Source: Sungkyunkwania multivorans (lineage in GTDB: Bacteria > Bacteroidota > Bacteroidia > Flavobacteriales > Flavobacteriaceae). From it: 64,000 nt of DNA. How positions within the stretch are numbered: the stretch's first letter is position 1; the number at the start of each line of letters is the position of its first letter. Below are positions 1 through 8,325 of this stretch, piece after piece. The notes beneath the pieces were generated by a model that was not told where the DNA came from, did no database searches, and saw only the letters and a program-made list of their open reading frames with translations. The stretch is taken from positions 186,001 through 250,000 of the forward strand of contig NZ_JBHTJH010000017.1 in assembly GCF_042675645.1 (NCBI RefSeq), written 5' to 3'. The position numbers and the translations under genes were made by a program.

Positions 1-961
1 AAACATCGGCCGCATCCCATATGAGTGTGCTGATCGATAAGGCCCTGAGATAACTCAATCGGTCTTCTGTTGTCTGTAAGGCATTATACTTATCGGTATT
101 GATAGTATTCTTCACCAGTTTTATCAGATATTCCAAGGCAAAGTCCTCTTCGATAAGTCCAAGGTTGATACCATCCTCAAAGTCGATGATGGTATAGCAA
201 ATATCATCGGCCGCTTCTACCAAAAATGTCAGTGGGTGTCGGGAGAAGCTGATATCTTTTCCTTTTCTGGTTTGAAGCAAGCCAAGCTCGATGGCCACCT
301 CTTCAAAAAAATCTTTATCCGATTGGAAGAAGCCAAATTTCTTATCAGCAATATGTTTGGTAGGTTTCTTTGGAAGTGATTCCTTGGGATATTTCATAAA
401 AGTTCCCAAAGTGGCATAGCTGAGTCGTAGAGAGCCCTCCACTCCTTTTCTCGTTTCGGTAAGTATTTTGAAACCATTGGCGTTGCCTTCAAAATCACAC
501 AGATCTTGATACTCCTTTTCGGTCAACTGCGATTTGAATTGCTTTCCATTCCCCGTTTTAAAGTATTCGCCAATGGCACGCTCACCGCTATGTCCAAATG
601 GTGGGTTGCCAATATCATGCGCCAATGCGGCTGTGGCCACGATAGCACCAAAATCATTGAACTGATATCCGTGAACTTCCTTTAAATGTGGATGTTTCTC
701 CAAGAGGCGTTTTCCCACCATCCTGCCAAGACTTCGGCCTACGACTGAAACTTCCAAACTATGGGTAAGTCTGGTATGCACAAAATCGGTCTTGGACATC
801 GGGATCACCTGTGTCTTGTCTTGCAGGCTTCGGAAGGCCTGTGAGAAGATGATACGGTCGTAATCAACCTCAAAGCCTAGCCGGGTCTCATCCTGCTCCT
901 TACGCAAGCGTTTGTGCGTATCGCCGTATCTCTTTAAAGAAAGTAATTGTTCCCAGTTCAT
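1..961 (-). CDS. dgt: dGTP triphosphohydrolase (dGTPase), partial at window edge
   Basis: The minus-strand frame opens at an ATG at 961 and stays open to base 1, so about 320 residues are seen and the C-terminus lies outside. The protein hydrolyses dGTP to deoxyguanosine and triphosphate in the cytoplasm. It begins MNWEQLLSLKRYGDTHKR and shows the HD-domain metal ligands: His67 in THSLE, His115-Asp116 in AHDIGNPPFGHSGE, and a later Asp in EAADDICYTIIDFED. These match the bacterial Dgt family (usually about 450 residues). It lies 10 bp downstream of the RDD gene on the same strand and near nrdAB, so the segment has a dNTP-metabolism flavour. Family assignment is firm; exact substrate preference is inferred. 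Confidence 0.93.
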   Translation of the reverse strand, partial: MNWEQLLSLKRYGDTHKRLRKEQDETRLGFEVDYDRIIFSQAFRSLQDKTQVIPMSKTDFVHTRLTHSLEVSVVGRSLGRMVGKRLLEKHPHLKEVHGYQFNDFGAIVATAALAHDIGNPPFGHSGERAIGEYFKTGNGKQFKSQLTEKEYQDLCDFEGNANGFKILTETRKGVEGSLRLSYATLGTFMKYPKESLPKKPTKHIADKKFGFFQSDKDFFEEVAIELGLLQTRKGKDISFSRHPLTFLVEAADDICYTIIDFEDGINLGLIEEDFALEYLIKLVKNTINTDKYNALQTTEDRLSYLRALSISTLIWDAADV

Positions 962-971
962 TTGACTATTC

Positions 972-1484
972 TTATTCTTCTGGCTTTCCGATCTGATCAA
1001 GCTCGTTGTAAGCATTATTTTTTGCTTCTAATTTTTCAACATCTACCACATAAGTGTCTGACCATTGATCGTGCCATCCTCTTCCTAGCTCTCCAAAAAA
1101 TGAGAATTGCTCAAATGGAACCATTCTAGAAAGCGAACGTTTCAAGGTATGACCTATGGTCGGTTTATTACCATTGATGTCGACGGTTACGGTTTTGGTG
1201 AGATACTTCCCTATAGTTCTTCCACCCAAAAGACTTTCAGCTATAAAATAATACGTTCCATATATCAAAAGCGTGATCAGTCTATCGACCAATGGGTTTG
1301 CATTTTCGAGTGCCATTAGTTGTTCTTCAACATCATCTCCGCCCATCGAGACGTATATCATTCCATAGATAAGGGCACCTCCTATAAAAACTATATAAAA
1401 GATTATGAGGTCTGTAAAATAATTTGCAAATCGTTTTCCTTTAGAAGCGTAAAGGTCTTCTGTAACTGTAAATGTTTTATTCAT
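972..1484 (-). CDS. RDD family membrane protein
   Basis: A 170-residue protein with the RDD pattern: an N-terminal segment with KGKRFANYFTDL before a first membrane helix (about 25-48), a second helix near 70-90, and then the typical GGRTIGKYLTKTVTVD stretch and R-S-L-S-R-M-V-P-F. RDD proteins are small inner-membrane proteins, some linked to ion or compatible-solute transport, but most have no proven role. It is read in the same direction as dgt with a 10-bp gap, so the two may be co-transcribed. A terminator-like hairpin separates it from nrdA upstream. Function is not resolved. Confidence 0.85.
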   Translation of the reverse strand: MNKTFTVTEDLYASKGKRFANYFTDLIIFYIVFIGGALIYGMIYVSMGGDDVEEQLMALENANPLVDRLITLLIYGTYYFIAESLLGGRTIGKYLTKTVTVDINGNKPTIGHTLKRSLSRMVPFEQFSFFGELGRGWHDQWSDTYVVDVEKLEAKNNAYNELDQIGKPEE

Positions 1485-1539
1485 GCGGGTGATATCTATT
1501 CGTCCAAATATAATAAATGTAAGTCGTGGTAAACATCAA

Positions 1540-1572
1540 TAAAGGGAAGCTTCTAATTACAGAAGACTTCCC
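1540..1572 (-). terminator. Probable intrinsic terminator of nrdBA
   Basis: GGGAAG-C-TTCT at 1544-1554 pairs with AGAA-G-(A)-CTTCCC at 1561-1572 across a 6-base loop, with one bulged A. On the minus strand it is followed by TTTATTG, a short T-rich tail. It lies 27 bp after the nrdA stop codon and before the RDD gene, which fits the end of the nrdB-nrdA transcript. Confidence 0.5.
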
Positions 1573-1598
1573 TTTTAGGCTATGGTAACTAAATTTGG

Positions 1599-4025
1599 CT
1601 ATGAACCGCACATCAGGCAATCGTCATCTTCACTCTCTTGACTTTTTGCGAGCATTTCCTTTAACTCCTGTGGCGTTAAAGGCTCTACTGCTACTGGCGT
1701 TGGTTTTTCTCCCGCCGCCAAGGCCGAGGCTTCGATCTCCACTGGTGCAGCTTTCTTCTTATTATCTAAGGTAAATTTGATCGCATCTACCGCAGACTTC
1801 GTTCTCAGGTAGTACATTCCTGTCTTCAGTCCGGATTTCCATGCATAGAAATGCATAGAGGTCAACTTGGCAAAGTTGGCACCTTCCATAAACAAGTTCA
1901 ATGATTGCGACTGATCGATAAAGTATCCTCTATGGCGAGACATATCGATGATATCCTTCATGCTCAACTCCCAAACGGTCTTGTACAATTCCTTGATGTC
2001 CTGTGGTATGGCATCGATATGCTGGATAGACCCATTGGCGCGCATCAATTCTTGTTTCAATTCCTCGTTCCAAAGACCGAGGTTCACTAGATCTTCAAGT
2101 AGATGTTTGTTTACTACGATAAACTCTCCAGACAATACACGACGCGTGTAGATATTGGAAGTATACGGTTCAAAACATTCGTTGTTCCCTAAGATCTGAG
2201 AGGTAGAAGCAGTTGGCATTGGTGCAACCAACAGCGAATTTCTAACACCGTGTTTCTTCACTTCTTTTCGGAGTTTTCCCCAATCCCAGCGTCCACTCAA
2301 CTCTTCGTCTTTGATATTCCACAGGTTATGCTGGAATTGCCCTTCGGAAATCGGCGATCCCTTGAAAGTGGAATAAGGGCCATCAACTTTCGCTTCCTCC
2401 ATGGATGCCGTAACAGCGGCAAAGTACAAGGTCTCGAAGATATCCTGATTCAGTTTCTGAGCTTCTTCGCTCGTAAACGGCATACGCAGCTTGATAAAGG
2501 TATCAGCCAATCCTTGCACCCCTAGTCCTACCGGACGATGACGCATGTTAGAATTCTCGGCCTCTTTTACCGGATAGTAGTTGCGATCGATGACGCGGTT
2601 CAAGTTTTTTGTGACGCGTTTTGTGACCTTGAACAACTCTTCATGGTCAAAACCACCATCTTTTACGAACATCGGCAAGGCAATAGATGCCAAATTACAG
2701 ACCGCTACCTCATCTGGCGAAGTATATTCTAAGATCTCCGTACACAGATTAGAAGAACGGATAGTTCCAAGATTTTTCTGGTTGCTCTTGCGGTTGGCCG
2801 CATCTTTGTATAGCATGTATGGAGTACCTGTCTCGATCTGCGACTCTAGTATTTTCTCCCAAAGCTCTCTTGCCTTGATCGTTTTGCGCCCCTTACCTTC
2901 GGCTTCATACTTGGTGTATAACTTTTCAAACTCTTCCCCATAGGTATCATAGAGTCCTGGACATTCGTTTGGACACATCAACGTCCATTGTCCGTCTTCC
3001 TGAACGCGCTCCATGAACAAGTCGGAGATCCACATTGCATAGAACAGGTCGCGCGCACGCATTTCCTCTTTTCCATGGTTCTTCTTTAGATCTAAGAAAT
3101 CGAAGATATCGGCATGCCATGTTTCTACATAAATGGCGAACGAACCTTTACGTTTTCCTCCTCCCTGGTCTACATACCGAGCGGTATCGTTGAATACTCT
3201 TAGCATGGGAACGATTCCGTTAGAAGTCCCATTGGTACCAGCGATATACGATCCTGTAGCGCGGATGTTATGAATAGAAAGCCCAATACCTCCTGCGGAT
3301 TGGGAGATCTTGGCTGTCTGCTTTAAGGTATCATAGATCCCATCGATGCTATCATCTTTCATGGTCAATAAGAAACATGATGACATCTGCGGCTTTGGCG
3401 TTCCCGAATTGAACAGAGTTGGCGTTGCATGCGTGAAATAGCGCTTGGACATCAACTCGTAGGTCTCGATGGCCGCATCTAGATCGTTCAAATGGATCCC
3501 TACCGAAACACGCATCAACATATGTTGTGGACGCTCGGCGATCTTGCCATTCAACTTCAAAAGATAGGAACGCTCCAATGTTTTGAAGCCGAAGTAGTCA
3601 TACCCAAAGTCACGATTGTATATAATGGCAGAGTCTAGTTTTTCCTTATTCTCTTGAATGACCTCATACACCTCGTCAGACAATAAAGGTGCTTTCTTTC
3701 CTGTGCGCGGATTCACATATTTATAAAGGTCGGTCATCACCTCAGAAAAAGACTTCTTTGTATTCTTGTGAAGGTTGGATACCGAAATTCTTGCTGCCAA
3801 CTTTGCATAGTCGGGATGCGTGGTGGTCATGGTCGCTGCGATCTCTGCTGCCAGGTTGTCCAGTTCGGAGGTGGTAACTCCGTCGTATAAGCCCTCGATA
3901 ACTCGCATCGCCACCTTTACGGGGTCCACGAGGTCATTGAGCTCATAGCAAAGTTTTTTTACTCGCGCCGTGATCTTGTCGAACATCACGGGCTCTTTTC
4001 TGCCGTCTCTTTTTAATACATACAT
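1599..4025 (-). CDS. nrdA: Ribonucleoside-diphosphate reductase alpha subunit (class Ia)
   Basis: This 808-residue catalytic subunit reduces ribonucleoside diphosphates to deoxyribonucleotides, using a thiyl radical passed on from NrdB. An ATP-cone allosteric domain occupies the first 90 residues (MYVLKRDGRKEPVMFDKITAR). The active-site Cys pair comes from MSSCFLL and the N-L-C-T-E motif (SSNLCTEILEY) carries the radical Cys and general base Glu. The tail ends DDCLMCGS, the C-x-x-C that accepts electrons from thioredoxin or glutaredoxin. Length fits class Ia (about 750-850). nrdB lies 141 bp upstream on the same strand, giving an unusual B-then-A order compared with E. coli but common in Bacteroidota. 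Confidence 0.97.
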   Translation of the reverse strand: MYVLKRDGRKEPVMFDKITARVKKLCYELNDLVDPVKVAMRVIEGLYDGVTTSELDNLAAEIAATMTTTHPDYAKLAARISVSNLHKNTKKSFSEVMTDLYKYVNPRTGKKAPLLSDEVYEVIQENKEKLDSAIIYNRDFGYDYFGFKTLERSYLLKLNGKIAERPQHMLMRVSVGIHLNDLDAAIETYELMSKRYFTHATPTLFNSGTPKPQMSSCFLLTMKDDSIDGIYDTLKQTAKISQSAGGIGLSIHNIRATGSYIAGTNGTSNGIVPMLRVFNDTARYVDQGGGKRKGSFAIYVETWHADIFDFLDLKKNHGKEEMRARDLFYAMWISDLFMERVQEDGQWTLMCPNECPGLYDTYGEEFEKLYTKYEAEGKGRKTIKARELWEKILESQIETGTPYMLYKDAANRKSNQKNLGTIRSSNLCTEILEYTSPDEVAVCNLASIALPMFVKDGGFDHEELFKVTKRVTKNLNRVIDRNYYPVKEAENSNMRHRPVGLGVQGLADTFIKLRMPFTSEEAQKLNQDIFETLYFAAVTASMEEAKVDGPYSTFKGSPISEGQFQHNLWNIKDEELSGRWDWGKLRKEVKKHGVRNSLLVAPMPTASTSQILGNNECFEPYTSNIYTRRVLSGEFIVVNKHLLEDLVNLGLWNEELKQELMRANGSIQHIDAIPQDIKELYKTVWELSMKDIIDMSRHRGYFIDQSQSLNLFMEGANFAKLTSMHFYAWKSGLKTGMYYLRTKSAVDAIKFTLDNKKKAAPVEIEASALAAGEKPTPVAVEPLTPQELKEMLAKSQESEDDDCLMCGS

Positions 4026-4080
4026 GCGCTACAGTGATTAGTTTGTTTTGTAATGTTATGATAAAATGTCCCTAGGTATC

Positions 4081-4097
4081 TTCTTTGTATCAAAGAA
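4081..4097. repeat. Perfect inverted repeat between nrdB and nrdA
   Basis: TTCTTTG-TAT-CAAAGAA is a perfect 7-3-7 inverted repeat about 55 bp upstream of the nrdA start. It is not followed by a T-run in the nrdA direction, so it is not an obvious terminator. An operator or an RNA hairpin is possible; nothing in the sequence decides between them. Confidence 0.35.
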
Positions 4098-4166
4098 AAA
4101 ACCGCTATGAATTTTTTTAATGACAGCCTTGGTGGCTGTTTGGTTGGTTACCGGTCAAATGGCATT

Positions 4167-5147
4167 TTAGAAATCAGCATCAAAGCTGATCTTTTGTGCT
4201 TCGTTGTCTTTGTTGAGCACACCGGCCTTCTGATATTCAGAAACCCGTTTCTCAAAGAAATTGGTCTTTCCTTGAAGTGAGATCATATCCATAAAATCGA
4301 AAGGATTGGTAGAGTTGTATTCTTTTTCACAACCTAACTCTACCAAAAGACGGTCGGTCACGAACTCCAAGTATTGAGTCATTAGAGTTGAATTCATCCC
4401 AATCAAACTTGCAGGCAATGATTCGGTGATGAACTCTCTTTCGATATTTAAGGCATCTACCAAAATAGCGCGGATACGCTCTTTAGGCACTTTATTTACC
4501 AAATGTTTGTTGTGTAGATGCACAGCAAAGTCACAGTGGACTCCTTCGTCTCTAGAAATTAATTCATTGGAGAAGGTCAATCCTGGCATCAAACCTCTTT
4601 TCTTTAGCCAAAAGATCGAACAGAATGCTCCCGAAAAGAAAATTCCTTCTACCGCAGCAAAGGCGATCAACCGTTCCGCGAAACTCGGCGACTCGATCCA
4701 TTTCAATGCCCAGTCGGCCTTCTTCTTGATCGCGGGAAAGTTTTCTATCGCTTTGAATAGGGTGTCTTTTTCCTTGTCATCCTTCACATAGGTGTCGATC
4801 AATAATGAATAGGTCTCACTATGGATATTTTCCATCATGATCTGAAAGCCGTAAAAGAATTTTGCTTCGGAGTATTGAACCTCATTTACAAAGTTCTCTG
4901 CCAGATTTTCATTTACGATACCATCTGAAGCGGCAAAGAATGCCAAGATGTGTTTTATAAAGTAGCGCTCGTCGTCATTAAGCTTGTTATTCCAGTCGGT
5001 GAGATCTTGATGAAGGTCGATCTCTTCAGCGGTCCAAAAACTTGCCTCCGATTTTTTATACCATTCCCAAATATCGTGATGCTGGATTGGAAAGATTACG
5101 AATCTGTCTTTATTTTCTTGCAAAATTGGTTCGACTGCGGCTGACAT
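4167..5147 (-). CDS. nrdB: Ribonucleoside-diphosphate reductase beta subunit (class Ia)
   Basis: This 326-residue subunit houses the di-iron centre and the tyrosyl radical of aerobic ribonucleotide reductase. The ligand set is visible. The pattern E-N-I-H-S-E-T-Y is the family's E-x-x-H-x-x-x-Y, containing two iron ligands and the radical tyrosine. An upstream Asp is in DLTDWNNKL, and a later Glu and His are in SRDEGVHCDFAVHLHNKH. The C-terminus (EAQKISFDADF) is the usual acidic, aromatic tail that docks onto NrdA. It is followed by nrdA on the same strand. The 270 bp upstream hold no recognisable gene; an NrdR box was looked for by eye but not found. Confidence 0.97.
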   Translation of the reverse strand: MSAAVEPILQENKDRFVIFPIQHHDIWEWYKKSEASFWTAEEIDLHQDLTDWNNKLNDDERYFIKHILAFFAASDGIVNENLAENFVNEVQYSEAKFFYGFQIMMENIHSETYSLLIDTYVKDDKEKDTLFKAIENFPAIKKKADWALKWIESPSFAERLIAFAAVEGIFFSGAFCSIFWLKKRGLMPGLTFSNELISRDEGVHCDFAVHLHNKHLVNKVPKERIRAILVDALNIEREFITESLPASLIGMNSTLMTQYLEFVTDRLLVELGCEKEYNSTNPFDFMDMISLQGKTNFFEKRVSEYQKAGVLNKDNEAQKISFDADF

Positions 5148-5417
5148 TTTTGTGCGATTTTTTTGAAATTAATGAAAAATACGTTGAGGTTATTTGGGAC
5201 TAACAAAGATTCAAAATTGTAAGGGATTTTGAAAGTCATACTTATTCACAAACAGCTTGACTTTTTAACAAGATCTCGGTTTTTTCCTACAATTATGGTT
5301 TTTGGCTAAAATTCAGAAACTCAGTGTTAATAGGGCTTAAGCAAGGGCGGCATCTTGTCAACAGCGATAAACACTAGGATTCTGCGAAACCGAGAACAAT
5401 AAGCTTCAAAATAAGAA

Positions 5418-5987
5418 TCAACCTTTATGCTCTTCGGCGATCTTTTCCAATTCGGAATACCAATCCTCGCCGAATTTTCGTATCAAAGCTTCCTTCACAA
5501 ATTTATATACCGGGACCTGCAATTCTTTTCCTAAAGTACAGGCATCATCACAGATCTGCCACTTGTGGTAGTTGACCGCGGCAAATTGTGAATATTGTTG
5601 GATTCTTACGGGATATAGGTGACAAGAGATGGGCTTTTTCCAAGGAACCTCGCCTGCATTATAGGCCTCTTCGATACCGCATTTAGCAATCCCTTTATCG
5701 TCAAAGGTCACATAGGCACATTCCTCTCCTTCTACCAAGGTCGTTTCCCAATCCCCATCATGTCCCTTCACAAAAACACCATCTTTTTCTATGGCCTGAA
5801 TCCCTTCCTTCCTTAAAAAAGGTTTCACCTTGGGGTATATCTCTTTAAGGATGGCAGTCTCCTCTTCTTCCAAAGGTGCACCTGCGGCCCCTTCTACACA
5901 GCATGCACCTTTGCAAGCACTGAGATTGCAGACAAATTCCTTGTCGATGATATCTTCCGAAACGATGGTCTTACCTAATTGAAACAT
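5418..5987 (-). CDS. DUF3109 family cysteine-rich protein
   Basis: A 189-residue soluble protein that begins MFQLGKTIVSEDIIDKEFVC and has a Cys-rich N-terminus (VCNLSACKGACCVEG), then C in GEECAYV, KCGIEE, SCHLYPV and QICDDAC. This spacing of cysteines is that of the DUF3109 family, which is widespread in Bacteroidota and is presumed to bind a metal or iron-sulfur centre. No biochemical role is established. It is transcribed divergently from the MarC gene and stands alone, so context does not refine its function. Confidence 0.85.
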   Translation of the reverse strand: MFQLGKTIVSEDIIDKEFVCNLSACKGACCVEGAAGAPLEEEETAILKEIYPKVKPFLRKEGIQAIEKDGVFVKGHDGDWETTLVEGEECAYVTFDDKGIAKCGIEEAYNAGEVPWKKPISCHLYPVRIQQYSQFAAVNYHKWQICDDACTLGKELQVPVYKFVKEALIRKFGEDWYSELEKIAEEHKG

Positions 5988-6080
5988 GCCGCAAAGGTAA
6001 CTCTATTGCATAAATTGACCTCATTGAAAACGCACATGAATTCGATGCTTTTTTTTTCGGAAGCCAAAACTTTAATTGTC

Positions 6081-6088
6081 TAATTTTG
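6081..6088 (+). promoter_or_regulatory. Bacteroidota-type -7 box for the MarC gene
   Basis: TAATTTTG matches the TAnnTTTG -7 consensus of Bacteroidota sigma-ABfr promoters. Transcription from here would begin near 6095, which places the possible TTG codon at 6076 outside the transcript and supports the ATG at 6109 as the MarC start. The -33 element is weak. Confidence 0.4.
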
Positions 6089-6108
6089 CAATCACAAAAT
6101 ACCGCCCT

Positions 6109-6690
6109 ATGGAACTGAACTTTAAAGAGATCGCTACAGCAACCATGGTCCTTTTTGCTGTGATCGACATTATCGGAAGTATTCCGATCATCATATCGCT
6201 TAGAGAAAAATCTGGCCATATAAGCAGTGGACGTGCCTCGGTCATCGCGGCCATCGTAATGATCGTCTTTCTATTTATAGGTGCGAGCATCCTAAAACTT
6301 ATCGGAATCAACGTTAATGAGTTTGCAGTGGCAGGAGCATTTATCTTATTTTTTATCGCAATAGAAATGATTCTTGGGGTTACGCTTTTCAAAGAAAAGA
6401 AAGGCCTTAAAAAGACCGCGACAGTATTTCCCATCGCGTTTCCGATGATTGCGGGTCCAGGGTCACTCACAACTCTACTATCGCTAAAAGCAGAATATAG
6501 TACTGCCAATATCATCGTTGCCATTGTGGTGAATGTATTGATCGTATTTATCGTATTGAAGACATCCTCGAGATTGCAGCGCTTTTTAGGGGCCAACGGA
6601 ATAGCCATTATAGAGAAGGTCTTTGGAGTTATTCTTTTGGCCATTGCCGTAAAACTCTTTACCTCCAATATTCAAGAGCTATTCATTTAA
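6109..6690 (+). CDS. MarC family integral membrane protein
   Basis: A 193-residue, highly hydrophobic protein with about six membrane helices. It begins MELNFKEIATATMVLFAVID and contains IDIIGSIPIII and the FPIAFPMIAGPGSLTTLL motif typical of the MarC/UPF0056 family, once thought to mediate multiple antibiotic resistance but now without a settled role. The open frame could extend upstream to a TTG at 6076. The ATG at 6109 is preferred because homologues begin here and because a -7 promoter box lies at 6081-6088. It heads a short run with the 67-residue membrane protein and a flavoprotein. Confidence 0.88.
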   Translation: MELNFKEIATATMVLFAVIDIIGSIPIIISLREKSGHISSGRASVIAAIVMIVFLFIGASILKLIGINVNEFAVAGAFILFFIAIEMILGVTLFKEKKGLKKTATVFPIAFPMIAGPGSLTTLLSLKAEYSTANIIVAIVVNVLIVFIVLKTSSRLQRFLGANGIAIIEKVFGVILLAIAVKLFTSNIQELFI

Positions 6691-6705
6691 AAGTAAAGAC
6701 ATATT

Positions 6706-6909
6706 ATGAAAATATTCACGTATATATTGATCATCTTCGGACTGGCTCTGATCGCTTTTAATGCTACAAAAATCGATTTTGAGGCGCCGCTTGAAGGTGA
6801 GAGTTTGGTCGCAGTCATCAGCATCGTTGCCGCTTTGTGCGGAATCTTGTTACTGCTGATCTTGAATACATCTAAGAAAATTCAGCAAAAGATCAAAGGC
6901 CGAAAGTAA
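6706..6909 (+). CDS. Small two-helix membrane protein, unknown function
   Basis: A 67-residue protein with one hydrophobic segment at about residues 4-20 and a second at about 35-55, ending in a basic tail (KKIQQKIKGRK). It is not a family I recognise. It is likely real because it starts 15 bp after the MarC stop and its own TAA overlaps the next start codon by one base (TAATG), a translational-coupling arrangement. Its hydrophobic profile suggests an inner-membrane protein. Confidence 0.7.
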   Translation: MKIFTYILIIFGLALIAFNATKIDFEAPLEGESLVAVISIVAALCGILLLLILNTSKKIQQKIKGRK

Positions 6910-7514
6910 TGTATGATGCATTGATCATAGGAGGTGGCGCCGCAGGAATGCAATGCGCATTGGTGCTGGGTTCGGCTAAAGAGAAGGAATATGCCAAAGA
7001 CAAGAAGGTCGGAATTGTAATGCATCAAAAGGCCTCACATTTGTCTTCAGCACTTTTTAATAATGTCTTAGGCCTGCGGCCTGGTACAACAGGACCTGAG
7101 GTCCTTGAGCAAGGAAGACGGCAACTGGCCGAGCGCTATCCACAGGTAGAACAGATCGAAAAGGAAAAAGTGATAGCGGTTACTGGTGAAGTTGGCAACT
7201 TTACCGTTCGGACCAATAAAAGCGACCACAAGGCTAAACTGATCGTCATAGCTTTGGGCTATACCAATTTATTCAACATCAAAGGCTTGGAGCAATATGT
7301 GGCGGCACATCCACGGGCGGCGATCGCTAAAGACCGCATTTGGTTAAAGAATGAGGATCATGTAGTTGCCAAAGGTATCTTTGTTGCTGGGACCCTTGCT
7401 GGTTGGCGCAGCCAATTTGCCATTGCTGCAGGAAGCGGAGCACAGGTGGCAACCGACATCCTTACATTATGGAATGATGGGAAACATGCCAAGGTACATG
7501 ATAAAATATCCTAG
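6909..7514 (+). CDS. Small FAD/NAD(P)-dependent oxidoreductase, thioredoxin-reductase-like fold
   Basis: A 201-residue flavoprotein that starts MYDALIIGGGAAGMQCAL, the G-x-G-x-x-G dinucleotide-binding motif at the N-terminus, and ends with GIFVAGTLAGWRSQFAIAAGSGAQVA, the usual C-terminal FAD motif of thioredoxin-reductase-like proteins. It is shorter than true TrxB (about 310). It lacks both the C-x-x-C redox pair and a full NADPH domain, so it is more likely a minimal FAD-binding oxidoreductase than a thioredoxin reductase. Its start overlaps the previous stop by one base, so the three genes 6109-7514 are probably one operon. Confidence 0.8.
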   Translation: MYDALIIGGGAAGMQCALVLGSAKEKEYAKDKKVGIVMHQKASHLSSALFNNVLGLRPGTTGPEVLEQGRRQLAERYPQVEQIEKEKVIAVTGEVGNFTVRTNKSDHKAKLIVIALGYTNLFNIKGLEQYVAAHPRAAIAKDRIWLKNEDHVVAKGIFVAGTLAGWRSQFAIAAGSGAQVATDILTLWNDGKHAKVHDKIS

Positions 7515-7515
7515 G

Positions 7516-7659
7516 TTAAGTTACTGATGTTGTCATGGCTGATGCGCTTACAAATGCATCGTCTCTTCTACTTCCTTTAAATGAATCGAAGATGATTTTA
7601 TCGGCCACACTTGAAAACCGCTTACCATTGTTATACAAAAGCGCTAAAAAATAGCTGCC
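7516..7659 (-). pseudogene. Coding-like remnant of an unidentified gene
   Basis: On the minus strand a 47-codon open frame without a start runs to a TAA at 7516-7518. It reads like real protein (NNGKRFSSVADKIIFDSF, then KGSRRDDAFVSASAMTTSVT) with balanced amino-acid use, yet an in-frame stop lies just upstream. It probably is the 3' end of a decayed gene left between the flavoprotein and the lipoprotein. I cannot name the family. Confidence 0.35.
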
Positions 7660-7685
7660 GATTTATAAATGAAGACACCTAAGTG

Positions 7686-7716
7686 TTTGATTTACTGTTT
7701 TATATACTTACATTAG
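7686..7716 (+). promoter_or_regulatory. Promoter candidate for the 7759 lipoprotein gene
   Basis: TTTG at 7686-7689, a 19-bp spacer and TACATTAG at 7709-7716 resemble the Bacteroidota -33/-7 pair (TTTG and TAnnTTTG) with one mismatch. The start codon lies 42 bp downstream. Confidence 0.35.
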
Positions 7717-7758
7717 ATCGATTTAAAAACTAATTTCAATCTAATAAAAACCGCTATT

Positions 7759-8235
7759 ATGAAAACTTTACAAACAATCTTCATTACTCTCATGACGGTA
7801 CTTTGCTTTAGCTGTTCAAACACTAAAGATGATCTCACCAGAATTTCTCAAGATGGTGCATTGACCTTAGAGCGTCTGTTCGTTAATTTGGATAATACTG
7901 AATTGAAGAATAGTGACCATGTCTTCTATCTAAGTTTCAAGTGGAATAACGATGAAAATCTTCTCAACAATGTAAGTATTGAACAGAAAGAGCCGGACTT
8001 TTTTGTAATTCCCGACAAATCATTTTCAGAAAGACTTTCGGATAATAGATGGATTGTTACCTGCTACGGTTCTGACGGAAATGAGCTTTGGTCCGAAGAA
8101 TGCAATGGGAAGTTTAGCTGCGGAAGCTTAATAGGTGATTGCCTGAACGACAACGACGATGATAATTGCGCGGAAATTTGTGAGGCAAGGGCGATCTATT
8201 TACCGCAGATAAAAACTTTTTATATACTTCAATAA
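7759..8235 (+). CDS. Hypothetical lipoprotein
   Basis: A 158-residue protein with a lipoprotein signal peptide (MKTLQTIFITLMTVLCFSC, lipobox L-C-F-S-C with the modified Cys at residue 19). The mature part holds three or four further Cys residues (GKFSCGSLIGDC, NCAEIC) that could form disulfides, and an acidic stretch NDNDDDN. No family was recognised. It has its own promoter-like sequence and is followed by a good terminator, so it appears to be a single-gene unit. Location is probably the periplasmic face of a membrane or the cell surface. Confidence 0.65.
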   Translation: MKTLQTIFITLMTVLCFSCSNTKDDLTRISQDGALTLERLFVNLDNTELKNSDHVFYLSFKWNNDENLLNNVSIEQKEPDFFVIPDKSFSERLSDNRWIVTCYGSDGNELWSEECNGKFSCGSLIGDCLNDNDDDNCAEICEARAIYLPQIKTFYILQ

Positions 8236-8271
8236 ATTATTTATCATATTCATGTGTAAAAAACGCTATTC

Positions 8272-8302
8272 AGAGTCGACTCTATGTGTTGACTCTTTTT
8301 TT
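8272..8302 (+). terminator. Intrinsic terminator of the lipoprotein gene
   Basis: AGAGTCGAC at 8272-8280 pairs with GTTGACTCT at 8288-8296 (eight Watson-Crick pairs and one G-T) around a 7-base loop, followed by a run of T to 8302. It lies 37 bp after the stop codon. Confidence 0.8.
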
Positions 8303-8325
8303 ATTGAAATCCTTCCAAAATAGTG

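Noticed and set aside
4123..4139. ACAGCC-TTGGT-GGCTGT hairpin between nrdB and nrdA as a terminator
   Set aside because: In the nrd direction the stem is followed by A-rich, not T-rich, sequence, and nrdA must be transcribed downstream.
5275..5394. Inverted sequences CTCGGTTT and AAACCGAG upstream of nrdB
   Set aside because: They are 8 bp long and more than 100 bp apart, so a chance match is likely and no structure explains them.
6072..6668. 198-residue minus-strand frame opposite the MarC gene
   Set aside because: It is fully antisense to a clear MarC protein, and its Met- and Ala-rich, Thr-rich composition is what reversed membrane-protein codons give.
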